Assembly (NCBI GenBank): GCA_033807775.1
Contig: CM066320.1
Coordinates: 183,879,784-183,943,783 of the forward strand
Source of the DNA: Saussurea involucrata
Lineage: Eukaryota > Streptophyta > Magnoliopsida > Asterales > Asteraceae
Reading direction: 5' to 3'
Length of the DNA stretch: 64,000 bases
Position 1 is the first letter of the stretch, and each line of letters opens with the position of its first letter. This document shows, piece after piece, positions 19,809 through 31,198 of this stretch. The position numbers and the translations under genes are program-made. The notes below the pieces were generated by a model. The model saw only the letters and a program-made list of their open reading frames with translations, did not search any database and was not told the origin of the DNA.

Positions 19809-20836
19809 TGTTGGTGCAAGTGTACCACATCTCAATATATTTTATATATTTATTTTGATGATTACAAACACACCGTATTATTGTTTATCTAACAATCCTA
19901 TCCAAGTGTACAGTTCTTGAAGAACACGAAGATTTTATCTGAAGAGTTCAAGACGGAAGTTTTACGTCGTCATTATTGTTTATATCTAATAATGATAAAC
20001 ACCCTAAAATAATATACCACTTGGATATTTATAAAACCCTAAACTGTTTTTAATTAAAGATATTTAAAATTATTTAAAACTAAAGTTTTATTAATTTTTA
20101 TTAAAATAATCTTTAAACCATTTTGTCAAAATCTCAAATCAGGTTTTCATATCTTAGCACTGTTCATCATTAATGTGGAGATGGTACAGCCGAAAGCTTC
20201 CTTTGTCAGATGCACTATTCATGGGCGGTATACCGCCTTGCTCTTGGCGGTATACCGCCACCTCATGTAGCCGTTGGAAGTCTTGAGCTATATATATGCG
20301 ACGGTGGTGAAGATCAACAGCAACACAACAGCAACTCCATCAGCTCTCTCTCTCATTATTTAATATATATATTTTATAAAACCTTTTTTTTTATAAAATA
20401 TCCAAGTGTGAGATATTATACAAGAGTGATTACCCATTGTGAGTTATACTCCTCTTGTAAGTATTTGAATAACGGGTGTGTGATCCTGTACATCTCAATA
20501 AGCTGAGGCTTAGAGAACCGTTTACTTTGCTCTGTATTTGGTTTGTATTCTACCGTAAAGAATACATTTATTGGATCGTGTCGGGAAGTGTCTCGGCTGC
20601 TGGTTTATCACAGTTGGTGGTAAATCAGTAAATCTCTGTGTCAAGTATCTCTATCCCTTATCTCTTTATTTATTCCGCTGTGCAATTTAATTATATCTGT
20701 TATATAATTGTTGTATATTTATTCTTTTATACTCTGTTGTATTTGTTCTGTATTTTATTCCGTATTTATTTGTAAAAGAATTTTTGAAAGTAAAAGATTT
20801 TAAATACAACCTTACCCCCCCCTAGGTTGTCTAACA
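19809..20836 (+). repeat. Copia-3 3' LTR
   Basis: Starts TGTTGGTGCAAG after the purine tract AAGGGGGAGAT and ends GTCTAACA. It carries the same palindrome pair and TATA box as the 5' LTR. The internal region just upstream has additional GGGGGAG tracts near 19619, 19682, 19700 and 19743. Confidence 0.93.
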
Positions 20837-20841
20837 ATATC

Positions 20842-22021
20842 TCCACCGAAACTTCTCTTCATTTCGGCCAAGAAGTTCCCACCAATGAAAGTCCAATTTT
20901 GGTGGGAACTCTTCTAAAAGCCTCTCAGATGTTGTCTTGGAACATGTGTCACATATAAGTCTCAAAGATGTTGTCTTGGAAGATGTGTCACATAAAAGTC
21001 TCAAAGATGTGTCACATATCCCAAAGCCATCATCGGTGGGATCTCAAAGAAGTTTCAAAGATGCTTTCTCCAAAGATGTGTCACATATCCCAAGTTTCCA
21101 TCGGTGGTGCTTTTCTTGAAAGAAAATCTGAGAAGCAAAAGAAGACAAAAATGAGAGACATAATAAGACAAAATGAGAAGCAAATTCATTTTGTCTTGGA
21201 AGAAATCTTACAACCTTTCTTCGGTGGTGCATTTGTTGAAAGAGATTTTGAGAAGCAAAAGAAGACAAAAATGAGAGACATAATAAGACAAAATGAGAAA
21301 GAAATTTGTTTTGTGACAAAACAAATTTGTCAAGATTTCTACCGAAGATATTTGTTTAAATTCGGTGGACTTGTTTGTCAAATGCTTTCTTTGAAGAAAT
21401 ATTTCAAGTCTCAAGAAACTTTGTCTTGGAAGACACATCAAGAAAGATCAGCAATTATGGGAAAATATCTATTGCCAGATAAAAGTGACCATCTGTCATT
21501 TTATCTATATTCAGCTAAAGTCTTCCTCAGCATGGTTTCCATACCTTATTTCAAGGAAAAGGTGATAGTGACAGATCAACTTTTCAGAAGTCAACAAATA
21601 TGGTGATGACAAGTGTCCCAAGCATTTAATGCTTGGTACACCCATTATCACTATATAAAGAAGAAGAAGACTTCTTGCAAAGGAGACTTTTGGGTGATCT
21701 CTCTAAGTGCAGACGTTATACCTGGAATCCCTTGAATCTCTTGAAGACATCTATGTGTTCAAGATATTCTGTTCCTCTCTCTCTCTTTAAACTTTACAGC
21801 TTTCTATCTTTGTGTTTTAGAAGTTATTTAGTTTTCAGTATTACTTTGTGAAGATTGTTAGAATAGATTTTATCTGTTCTTTTCCGCAACAGTCTTAAGT
21901 TCTATGTGTAATTCTTGTTGAAAGATTTTCAATATAAAGAATTAAAATTGTGAAAATTTTGAGTATTGTATTCAACCCCCCCCCCTTCTACAATACTTGT
22001 TATAGCCATCTGGGACTAACA
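20842..22021 (+). repeat. Copia-2 5' LTR, remainder after the Copia-3 insertion
   Basis: Continues the LTR begun at 15871. It contains tandem AAGATGTGTCACATA words (about 20940-21090), a duplicated block with a 120-bp period sharing GAGAAGCAAAAGAAGACAAA (21129 and 21249), and a C10 tract before TTCTACAA near the 3' end. The matching 3' LTR copy has C16. Confidence 0.9.
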
Positions 22022-22066
22022 AGTGGTATCAGAGCAGAAAGTTTAATTCCATAAACTTGATCTGCG

Positions 22067-23403
22067 ATGGCTGCCTCTTCTTCTTCTACTGTTGAAAACT
22101 CTTTTCAAAATAACTTTTCTGAAAATGGCTCCATTTCAAAACCTCCTAAGTTCAATCCCAACAACTTCTCTTTGTGGAAAAGCCGCATGATGTTGTTCAT
22201 GGAAGGAGTGGATACTAGATATCCAACCATTCTCCAAGAGGGACCCATTATCCCCAGAGTTTGGGCTCGCTATGAAACGCAGAGGCCGGGTAAAGAAACC
22301 ATGGAAAAAGATGATTCTGATGATTCGTCTGATGAAGAAAAATCTGCTGCTACTGGTCGTTACATTCTTAAAAATCCTAAGAAATATACTGATGAGGAAA
22401 AACGACTTGTGTCTCTTGATTCTAAAGTTAGAACTATCATTGCTCTCTCTCTTCCTGATGAAGTGTACCACTCTCTGGTAAATCTCTCTACTGCCAAAGA
22501 GATGTGGTCCACTCTGTGTGTTTTGTACGAAGGTACAAATGAAGTTAAAAAGAGCAGAAAAATTGGTTTTGTTAGAAAATATGAACTCTTTTCTTATGAG
22601 AAAGGAGAATCTCTCTCCAACTACTATAATCGCTTTAACAGTCTTCTTAATGACTTAAAGCTGTTAGGTAGAGTGTATGACAATGAGGAAGTCCTGTGCA
22701 AATTTATGGACTGTCTTCCCGATTTTTGGGAAAATATCTGTACTTGTATAAAGACAACCAAGGATCTTGATCATATGCCTCTTACTGTTCTTTATGGTAC
22801 TCTTTTCAACTATGAGCAGACGAAACTGCAAAGGTTTTTAAAGAACTCTTCTCTAGCTCTCCTAAGTGACTCTTCCAAAAAGACTAAGTGTTTTCCAAAA
22901 ATCACCTACCCATCTGACTCTGACCATGATAGTCAAGAAGATCCCAATGATCATTCAGAGGCATATCTTAGTGATGCTAAGGAAGAATGTGAAGAAACTT
23001 CTGCTAATATTTTATCTGATAAAATGGCCATGTTGGATGGGTATTCTAAATCCAAATCTCATCTCTCTTCTAAAAAATCTAAGTTTGGTAGAAAATCCTC
23101 TTCTTCTCTCTCCAAACACTCTTCTTTGGACAAGTCTAATGAGGAATGTTTTAAGTGTGGAAAAAGGGTCATTTTGCTTCTGAGTGTAAAAGTAGAAACC
23201 TTGAAAGACTTAGAAGTGCTTCCCACCGATTTTCCAAAAATTTCAGCCAATCTTCCTCTTCTGCAAATTTTGACCGGGCTGAAAGATACAAGGAGAAATA
23301 CAAGAGAGAAAAGGAAAGAAATGAAAGACTTGTCAGAAGAGGAAAGGGTCTGCCTGCTAAAACTCAAGATTTGACAGATGAACCCACATCTGAAAGCGAA
23401 TGA
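22067..23403 (+). pseudogene. gag: Copia-2 Gag with one frameshift
   Basis: The ATG at 22067 follows the primer site by 31 bp. The Gag domain is recognisable (KPPKFNPNNFSLWKSRMM, EMWSTLCVLYEGTNEVKKSR, YNRFNSLLNDLKLLG), followed by a Ser/Asp-rich linker. At 23155-23170 the frame shifts within an A run: CFKCGK is in one frame and KGHFASEC in the next, so the two halves of one CCHC zinc knuckle are split. The second frame continues to a stop at 23401-23403 (Lys/Arg/Glu-rich end, TSESE). Apart from this one-base slip the gene is intact, so the break may be recent. Length is about 445 aa counting both frames. Confidence 0.88.
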
Positions 23404-23819
23404 CTCCTCAACTGCTCTTGTATCAGCTAAGTGCTTCTTCTACTCTTCACAGGTACATACTATGTGTTTTATCTATCTTTTATGAATTCTCTTATTTCAA
23501 ACTCTTTTGCTATGTGTCCATAATTTCTGCCATCACATCTGAAAACATAAATTTTGGAAATTTTATTTGGCCAGTCTCTGGGTGTTGTTTCTTTCTTAAA
23601 AAGAAATCCTCCAAAATTTTTCCAAAAATAACTTTATGACTTCTCATACCGATTTTCTTCTTAAATCTGTGAGTTTCAAAATGTCCAATTCAAAAGAAAG
23701 GATTTATGTACTCCCAATTTTTGAAATAGGAATTCTATGTGATGCACCCCCATTCTTTGTTATCTCTTCAAAATCTTTGAGCAAAAGTTAGGAAAAATGT
23801 CAAGTTTCTAAAAGGAACT

Positions 23820-23990
23820 CTCTTTATAGAAAATGCTATATCTGTGGTGATATTTCTCATTTTGCCAAAGACTGTGAAATAAAGAATTATTCTGAGTGAT
23901 ATAAATTCTTTTCATTCTTTTTCTAACCCAAAAGGACCCACCTTCAAAATGGGTACCTAGAAAATAAATTCTTTGTGATTGCAGATTTTG
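23820..23990 (+). pseudogene. Copia-2 second zinc-knuckle remnant
   Basis: CYICGDISHFAKDC is encoded at about 23830-23873, a second CCHC knuckle of the kind Sireviruses carry just before protease. Near 23933-23965 a broken KGPTFK...VP stretch resembles the linker that precedes the protease. No protease, integrase or RT follows, so this marks the edge of a large internal deletion or replacement. Confidence 0.65.
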
Positions 23991-26328
23991 AGCTGGGCAG
24001 ATGGATCTATGTGGACAAGTGAGAAAGTTGACAAAACCTTAGAATTCGTTACTCTCATGACATCATAAGCATGATGATGTCATTCTCACAACATTACCAC
24101 CGAAGCTGCTACTTTCTACCGACATCTCTCATCTACCATCAATCTTCATATCTCCTACACCCCATTTTTCATCATACTTCTTACCATTCATTTCATCCAC
24201 CAAACTATTTTTCTCATCTCATCTTCAAAGCTGTCCTACTCAATGCTCTACCCACCGAAACCCACTTCGGTGAGTTTACATCTGTGAACCCTTCCACTCA
24301 CTCCAAAACCGTTCCACCGATCCCTCATATTTTTCTTTCTTACCAAAATACACGCCAAATAACCATTGGATGTTCTCTCCACCGAAGAACCCCAACACCC
24401 ACATCACAAGACCACCACCGACCCCTTTTCTACTACACTTGAAAGTTGCACATTCTCAATTTGGTATTATTATTATTCTTATATATTTCATAGTTGTACT
24501 AATTATATATATAATAATCATAATAATAATACATCGGTGGAATGTGTAAACCAAGTGTTGATGACCTCATCAATATGATGTCATCTTAGTACCACCTTTT
24601 CTCTCTCCTCCATCAATCAACTCCAAGACTATAACAATCCATCTTTTTGTGATGACACCCACCTACACCGAAATCCCAAACCATGCAAACACCACCTCTT
24701 CTTTTCTATATTTTTCTTCCACCAATTTCATTTCCTTCACCAAAATCTAAATTCGGTGGCATCTCTCTCTCATCTAACTCTTCTACCGAAATGCCCATTC
24801 GGTGGAATTTATCTAACTTTCCACCGAAATTTAATTCGGTGGAATCGTTCTGCATCTTCCACCGAAGTCTAAAATCGGTGGACTCCTTCTAAACCTTCCA
24901 CCGATAGATTTCCTCTACCGATTCTCTCCCCACCAATTTTATCTAGCTTCTCATATACTCTTCCTCTCACCTAACCCAACTTCCTATGTGTCATCTCCTC
25001 ATCCCATCTCTTTTTCCATCATTTTTCACTCTTGGTTTGCAACCCATTTCTCCTTTCATAAAATCCACCCACTACAAACTCTTCTGCAGATGTCACCCCA
25101 AATCCTCAAACTCAATCTTTTGGGTCATCAAAATTGGAAGATGAAATTCCAATCTTTTCTTCACTTTCAAGGTTCTCTCCATAATGCCTTAGAAGACTTT
25201 CTCCACACTCTGCTGAAGATGCCTTAGAAGTTTTCCTTCAACCTCTTCAAAAAATTACACCGAATTTTTGTCTATCTCTTGCAAATTTTCGGTGGGAATG
25301 ATCAAAAAAAAAAAAATTACTACTGATTTTCCACCGAAAATCCTACCGAAAATAGCCAATTTTCGGTGGATTCTCCTTAATTTTCGGTGGAAAGGCAAAA
25401 AAAAAAAAAAAAAAAACCTACCGATTTTCCACCGAAAATCCTACCGAAAATAGCCAATTTTCGGTGGATACTCCTTCATTTTCGGTGGAAAAGCAAAAAA
25501 AAAAAAAAAAATCTCTCCAGATTTTCCTACCGAAAATTGCCAATTTTCGGCCGATTTTTTCATTTACTCTTGGTGTTTTTCCTGCGTCGGCCGCTGAGGG
25601 GGAGAATTCATCTGAGGGGGAGCAACATCAACCCTCAGTACTCATATCCAGCGACCAACTTGAAAAAATGAGGAAATCGACGGACCGGTCAAGGGGGAGC
25701 ACATCAGTCCGGGCGGATCTAACTGAGGGGGAGTAACACAAAGACCGACTGATCTAACTGAGGGGGAGCAAATAAAAGACAAGTTGATGATGCTAAACAG
25801 GAAAAGATGCCAAGATGCAACAGATGGGCAGATGCATCCTGAGGCTGATTCACTCAAACTCAACCCTCCTCAAAGTTTGTCACTATAATGGGTTGTCTCC
25901 TATCAAAACCCACAGATTCTCTTGGCTGAAATCTTTTGGAGTAAGTGAATGACTTGAAGATTTGAAACATCTGAAGAAAAGCAAAAGTGCCTGAAAGATA
26001 AAATTCTTCAACACATCAACAGGCTGCTGATCAAAATGAAGAATCCTCAAGCCAGACACAAGTTTCAACTTGCCCCTCCAAAGATGCAAGTAATATTCAT
26101 TCTGTTCATATTGTTTATACTGTTTATATTTCTTTCCTTTTCCTTTCAATTATTTGTACAGCTATACCTTTTTATTTTTTCTTATATGTAAATATCATAT
26201 ATACATACACAAAAAAAATGGACTGTGTGAAAAAGAACCCAAAAGAGTAAAGAAGGGTCAACATGCATTATTCACTGTCTTACTCATGTTTTTCTAAGTA
26301 TGGATGTCATCATCAAATAGGGGGAGAT
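23991..26328. repeat. Copia-2 non-coding 3' region with CCACCGAA/TTCGGTGG words and multiple purine tracts
   Basis: About 20 copies of CCACCGAA or its inverse TTCGGTGG are scattered from 24099 to 25550, often as facing pairs. At about 25285-25560 three copies of a unit of about 110 bp alternate ACCGAAAAT, ATTTTCGGTGGA and poly-A runs of up to about 19. From 25590 on, GAGGGGGAG occurs at about 25597, 25613, 25690, 25724 and 25759, with the terminal tract TAGGGGGAGATT just before the 3' LTR. No coding frame is supported. Confidence 0.75.
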
Positions 26329-27769
26329 TGTTGGGTCATCAAGATTTGAAGATGACCTCATGATCTCCTTTTATACTTTGAAAAACATTTTATACTTAGA
26401 GAAATTTTGGATGCATGGTTCTTTGCAATGGCTTGTACAAATCAGCAACAGTTCGGTGAAGTCGAAGATCAACCGAAACCAAGCTTGAAGATTCTCTACT
26501 TGTGGAAAATAGAAGATTCTTCTCAACAAACATACAAGTCATTGTTCACCGAAATTGTTCTCACAATTTCGGTGGACATATCTCCACCGAAACTTCTCTT
26601 CATTTCGGCCAAGAAGTTCCCACCAATGAAAGTCCAATTTTGGTGGGAACTCTTCTAAAAGCCTCTCAGATGTTGTCTTGGAACATGTGTCACATATAAG
26701 TCTCAAAGATGTTGTCTTGGAAGATGTGTCACATAAAAGTCTCAAAGATGTGTCACATATCCCAAAGCCATCATCGGTGAGATCTCAAAGAAGTTTCAAA
26801 GATGCTTTCTCCAAAGATGTGTCACATATCCCAAGTTTCCATCGGTGGTGCTTTTCTTGAAAGAAAATCTGAGAAGCAAAAGAAGACAAAAATGAGAGAC
26901 ATAATAAGACAAAATGAGAAGCAAATTCATTTTGTCTTGGAAGAAATCTTACAACCTTTCTTCGGTGGTGCATTTGTTGAAAGAGATTTTGAGAAGCAAA
27001 AGAAGACAAAAATGAGAGACATAATAAGACAAAATGAGAAAGAAATTTGTTTTGTGACAAAACAAATTTGTCAAGATTTCTACCGAAGATATTTGTTTAA
27101 ATTCGGTGGACTTGTTTGTCAAATGCTCTCTTTGAAGAAATATTTCAAGTCTCAAGAAACTTTGTCTTGGAAGACACATCAAGAAAGATCAGCTATTATG
27201 GGAAAATATCTATTGCCAGATAAAAGTGACCATCTGTCATTTTATCTATATTCAGCTAAAGTCTTCCTCAGCATGGTTTCCATACCTTATTTCAAGGAAA
27301 AGGTGATAGTGACAGATCAACTTTTCAGAAGTCAACAAATATGGTGATGACAAGTGTCCCAAGCATTTAATGCTTGGTACACCCATTATCACTATATAAA
27401 GAAGAAGAAGACTTCTTGCAAAGGAGACTTTTGGGTGATCTCTCTAAGTGCAGACGTTATACCTGGAATCCCTTGAATCTCTTGAAGACATCTATGTGTT
27501 CAAGATATTCTGTTCCTCTCTCTCTCTTTAAACTTTACAGCTTTCTATCTTTGTGTTTTAGAAGTTATTTAGTTTTCAGTATTACTTTGTGAAGATTGTT
27601 AGAATAGATTTTATCTGTTCTTTTCCGCAACAGTCTTAAGTTTCTATGTGTAATTCTTGTTGAAAGATTTTCAATATAAAGAATTAAAATTGTGAAAATT
27701 TTGAGTATTGTATTCAACCCCCCCCCCCCCCCCTTCTACAATACTTGTTATAGCCATCTGGGACTAACA
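26329..27769 (+). repeat. Copia-2 3' LTR (uninterrupted)
   Basis: 1,441 bp. It shows the empty site of the Copia-3 insertion: GGACATATCTCCACC at about 26576, with a single ATATC. This is direct proof of the nesting. Confidence 0.95.
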
Positions 27770-27774
27770 ACCAC

Positions 27775-27957
27775 GAATTCGAAAGAATTTGGTTTCCGGT
27801 AGCATATTGAATAAGTTAGGGTATAGGCAATTTTGTGAGTCCGACAAGTTTATCTTGTCAAAGATTGACTCTTTTGTAGGATTTGGTTTTATGTTGAATA
27901 ACATGTTTAAGTTAAATTTGAATGAAAGAATTTTTTTCAAATTTTGTTTATGATGCA
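27775..27957 (+). pseudogene. Copia-1 pol resumes: protease end / pre-integrase fragment
   Basis: Directly after the second ACCAC the frame reads IRKNLVSGSILNKLGYRQF and on to SKIDSFVGFGFMLNNMFKLN, the standard Copia sequence after the protease and before the GAG-pre-integrase domain. It then runs into a stop and the AT-rich array. The histidine/cysteine zinc region and the integrase core do not follow. Confidence 0.8.
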
Positions 27958-27974
27958 ATTGAATTGCCTTATCG

Positions 27975-28515
27975 TGCTTTATAAATTGTTTTATGATACA
28001 AATGAATGTTGTGTTTAAAATTCTATGTATATTGTAAACGAATTTTGTTTAAAAATTATGTTTATGTGGCAAGTGAATTTTGTGTTTAAAATTCTGTTTT
28101 GTTACCTATGAATTTTGTCTAAATTCTGTTTATGTTACATATGAATTTTGTTTACATTCTGTTTTGTTGCAAATGAATTTTGTGTTTAAAATTCTGTTTT
28201 GTTACCTATGAATTTTGTCTAAATTCTGTTTATGTTACATATGAATTTTGTTTACATTCTGTTTTGTTGCAAATGAATTTTGTGTTTAAAATTCTGTTTT
28301 GTTACAAATAAATTTTGTGTTTAAAATTCTGTTTTGTTGCAAATGAATTTTGTGTTTAAAATTCTGTTTATGTTCCATATGAATTTTGTCTAAATTCTGT
28401 TTATGTTACATATGAATTTTGTTTAAATTCTGTTTACATTGCAAATGAATTTTGTGTTTAAAATTCTGTTTTGTTGCAAGTGAATTTTTGTTTAAAATAT
28501 CTGTTTAAGTTACTT
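27975..28515 (+). repeat. AT-rich minisatellite in place of the Copia-1 integrase core
   Basis: About a dozen degenerate copies of a 35-48 bp unit built on GAATTTTGTGTTTAAAATTC plus TGTTTTGTTGCAAAT or TGTTTATGTTACATAT. Two higher-order blocks (about 28085-28175 and 28176-28270) are almost identical. The flanking sequence is Copia pol on both sides, so the array sits where the catalytic integrase core should be. Confidence 0.85.
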
Positions 28516-28524
28516 TATGAATTG

Positions 28525-28920
28525 TTTGATGGATTTTGGGGTGAAGCCATGTTAATGGCTTGTTTCTTGTTGAATCGAGTTCCCAATAAAAGGAACAAGA
28601 TTACCCCGTATGAACTTTGGTTCAAAGGCCTAACTTGAGTTTTATTCAAGTTTGGGTCTGTCGAGCGGTTGTTCGATTACCCGAACCCAAAAGGAAGACT
28701 TTGGATGATACATCTTTGTTGGATATGCTAAGCATTCCAAAGCTTATAGGTTCTATGTTATTGAACCTAATGATTCTATAGCGATTCACACCGTTATAGA
28801 ATCAAGAGATGTAATTTATATGAGACTAGATTCTCTTCAATGTCGAGGCCAAAGGACATAGTTCCAGTACTAGTGAAACTAGTGAAGTTGAAGAACAAGC
28901 AATTGTTCCAACCGAATCTC
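28525..28920 (+). pseudogene. Copia-1 integrase C-terminal fragment
   Basis: The frame reads GFWGEAMLMACFLLNRVPNK (28532-28590) followed by a degraded YELWF..., VVRLPEPK-like and FVGYAKHSKAYRFY stretch. These are the sequences following the D,D35E core in Copia integrases. Several frameshifts occur. None of the three catalytic acidic residues is present, because the core is missing upstream. Confidence 0.8.
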
Positions 28921-28922
28921 CG

Positions 28923-29485
28923 ATGCTTCGAAGGAGCAAAATAGGAAGGATTGAAAAATCCTTTGGTCCCGATTTCCAAGTATACTTGGTAGAGGGATCA
29001 AGAGATGAGATTGGATCCCAATTCCTTTACTGTTATAGTGTTGGGGAGGATCCAAAATCATTTGATGAGGCTATGAAGTCTCAAGACATTGCTTTCTGGA
29101 AGGAAGCAATACATGATGAGATGGACTCCATCATGGGGAATAATACTTGGGTATTATCGGACTTGCCACCGGGTTGCAAACCTTTGGGTTGCAAGTGGAT
29201 CTTCAAAAGGAAGATGAAAGCAGATGGGTCAATCGACAAGTTCAAGGCTCGATTAGTGATCCAAGGCTTTAGGCAACGGGAAGGCATAGATTATTTTGTT
29301 ACTTATGCCCCGGTTGCAAGAATCTCTATGATTAAATTGTTGATAGCTTTAGGTGCTATTCACAATTTAGTGATTCACCAAATGGATGTCAAAACGACAT
29401 TCTTGAATGGTGATTTGGAGGAGGAAGTTTACATGAAACAACCGGAAGGTTTTGTTATGCCCGGGATGGAGCATAAGGCATGTAA
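28923..29485 (+). pseudogene. Copia-1 reverse transcriptase, N-terminal part only
   Basis: Reads as RT from the region before the fingers (FWKEAIHDEMDSIMGNNTW, CKWIFKRKMKADGSIDKFKA, RLVIQGFRQREGIDY) through VARISMIKLL and HQMDVKTTFLNGDLEEEVYM to about 29480. The first catalytic Asp (in QMDVKTTF) is present. The frame then jumps to RNase H sequence, so the palm portion with the YVDD motif is deleted (normally a few hundred bases). It cannot be an active polymerase. Confidence 0.88.
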
Positions 29486-29995
29486 AACTTGGAATGTCAT
29501 ATGTCGGGTTTCCTTCAATTTTGGAGGGATATTCGGATGCAAGTTGGATTACCAATTTGGAAGACCACTCTTCTACGAGTGGTTGGGTGTACTTGCTTAG
29601 GGGAGGTGCCATCTCATGGGCTTCCAAGAAGCAAACTTGCATCACGAGTTCGACTATGGAGTCGGAATTTGTGGCGTTAGCCGCTGCCGGTAAAGAGGCG
29701 GAATGGCTAAGAAATTTTGGTCCATGAAATTCCATTATGGCCGAAACCAATATCACCAATTTCTATCCGTCGTGATAGTGAGGCTACTTTGGCTAAAGCT
29801 TATAGCCAAATGTATAATGGCAAGTCTAGACACTTAGGTGTTAGACATAGCATGATTCGTGAGGTAATCACGAATGGGGTGATTTCGGTTGAGTTTGTTC
29901 GGTCGCAACAAAATCTAGCGGACCACTTGACGAAGGGGTTAGCTAGGGACTTGGTTCACAAGTCGGTAATAGGGATGGGATTAAAGTCCATCTAA
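29486..29995 (+). pseudogene. Copia-1 RNase H
   Basis: The Copia RNase H block: EGYSDASWITN, SWASKKQTCITSSTMESEF, AAAGKEAEWLRN in one frame to about 29715, then RRDSEATLAKAYSQMYNGKS, HLGVRHSMIREVI and QQNLADHLTKGL in a second frame to the stop at 29993. The active-site acids (D in SDASW, E in MESEF, D in RRDSEA) are visible. A small indel near 29715-29720 splits it. Confidence 0.88.
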
Positions 29996-30506
29996 ATCTC
30001 TAACGGTGAGATACCTAATTCCCTTCTAATACAACGTTAGAAGCTGAATTCAATGGGAAAGCTCACCTTAAGAGATTGGAGCACAAGACGGTCATCCCAA
30101 GGTGTGTGCTCGGTACTGCAAGTGAAGGAGGTAATTGTTCTTTTGTAAAAATGCATGTGCAGGTGCATGAGGAAAAGAACTACCTATATGAGTGTGAAGT
30201 GTGGCCGCTTCAAAAAGCTTGGACTTGGCTTTGATACACTCACGAATGGATAAGGACACATGGCCTGTATAGTGTCAAGTTTATACGTTAGAGAGTCTTT
30301 TAAATTCATGTGTATGTTATCTTCTGGTACTCAAATGGGTTGACGGGTTCAATCCATAGGACACCCGGATTCTCGAGTATTTGAAATGTGTAATGTACTA
30401 AGATGGAAATTCAATCTTTTAGATATTTTCATTTATGCATGAGTTTGTTTGCCTGTATTGTAATTTTATTTTGTGAATCAAGGATTGCACTAAAATGGGG
30501 GAGGAA
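29996..30506 (+). other. Copia-1 3' untranslated region and polypurine tract
   Basis: No coding frame. It ends in AAAATGGGGGAGGAA (30492-30506), the plus-strand primer tract directly before the 3' LTR. Confidence 0.8.
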
Positions 30507-31193
30507 TGTTGGTGATTTTAGTGAAATCATCGGTCCATTTTGTGTAGTTGGATTCACAAAAGTAATAATGGGGTTGTTAGCTAAGCTATAACACGAGTTA
30601 GGAGGTGTGGAGTGCACACTCGTGTAAGCTAACTAGAACCCGGGATTGTTGGACGGATAAAATTGGCGTGTTACAAAGTGGTTTTCAGAGCTGGGCGTCG
30701 GGGCCACTTTTGGCGCTACTTATCTAGCACGGGAAGTATCGCCGGGCTCTGGAATGTTGCCCGCGCCCCTTTTGGGGCTACTTATCTAGCGCGGGAAGTA
30801 GCGACGGGCTCTGGAATGTTGCCCGCGCCCCTTTTGGGGCTACTTATCTAGCGCGGGAAGTAGCGCCGACGTCAGGGAATCTTTCTCACTTTGTAACTCT
30901 CAATTTTTGTAACCGACGTCATTAAGTCCACAATCAACTCTCATTAAATGAGAGATTATTTCCTAATTCATTACAGTGTAGGTTACGATTCTCTAAAGGT
31001 GTATAAGTATGAATCGATTAGTGCCTTAATCGAGACACCGAAACAAAGAGATTATCCCCTAGAGAATTTCGTGATACCCAGGCATATAGGGTCGAAATAT
31101 CTCTTACGGAAAGCGAGCTCTCACGCGATCTCTGCGTTTATCCAAGTTCTTACGATCACCTCTTCCTCATCTCTTTCTCGAATTCCCCCAACA
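30507..31193 (+). repeat. Copia-1 3' LTR
   Basis: 687 bp, TGTTGG...CCAACA, followed by the TSD CTTGT. The embedded primer-like word TGGTTTTCAGAGC is at 30679, the same offset (172) as in the 5' LTR. Confidence 0.93.
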
Positions 31194-31198
31194 CTTGT

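Larger units (their letters stand above)
16125..20836 (+). mobile_element. Copia-3: gag-only Sirevirus-like element inside the Copia-2 5' LTR
   Basis: LTRs are 16125-17166 (1,042 bp) and 19809-20836 (1,028 bp), beginning TGTTGGTGCAAG and ending GTCTAACA, with an exact TSD ATATC (16120-16124 and 20837-20841). I see only indels between the LTRs (a short CAACAACAAACAG difference and homopolymers), so insertion is very recent. Internally: primer site TGGTATCAGAGC (17169-17180), one long gag ORF, a 25/26-bp tandem array, several GGGGGAG tracts, then the 3' LTR. No pol. This matches the TR-GAG concept of elements that encode Gag only and use another element's enzymes. Confidence 0.95.
15871..27769 (+). 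mobile_element. Copia-2: non-autonomous Sirevirus-like element inside Copia-1 pol
   Basis: LTR ends are TGTTGGGTCATC and GGGACTAACA, with an exact TSD ACCAC (15866-15870 and 27770-27774). The 5' LTR is 15871-22021 including the Copia-3 insertion (about 1,435 bp without it); the 3' LTR is 26329-27769 (1,441 bp). About three substitutions separate them by eye, plus homopolymer changes, so it is young. Internal parts are a primer site TGGTATCAGAGC (22024-22035), gag, a second zinc knuckle, a long non-coding 3' region with repeated CCACCGAA/TTCGGTGG words, and six GGGGGAG purine tracts. No protease, integrase, RT or RNase H was found. Repeated purine tracts are a known trait of Sireviruses. Confidence 0.93.
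14002..31193 (+). mobile_element. Copia-1: full-length but defective Ty1/Copia element, host of a nest
   Basis: LTRs of 687 bp each lie at 14002-14688 and 30507-31193, beginning TGTTGG and ending CCAACA, with an exact TSD CTTGT (13997-14001 and 31194-31198). The LTRs differ at about 14 positions by eye (about 2%), making it the oldest layer of the nest. Internal order is gag, protease, a fragment before the integrase, [Copia-2 insertion within pol], a minisatellite where the integrase core should be, integrase C-terminus, RT with a deletion, RNase H, a purine tract (30492-30506) and the 3' LTR. Removing Copia-2 leaves about 5.3 kb. It cannot encode its own integrase or RT. Confidence 0.93.

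Noticed and set aside
20968..21606. 212-codon ORF inside the Copia-2 LTR, repeated at 26802-27347
   Set aside because: It consists of translated tandem repeats, is present twice only because LTRs are duplicated, and has no recognisable domain.
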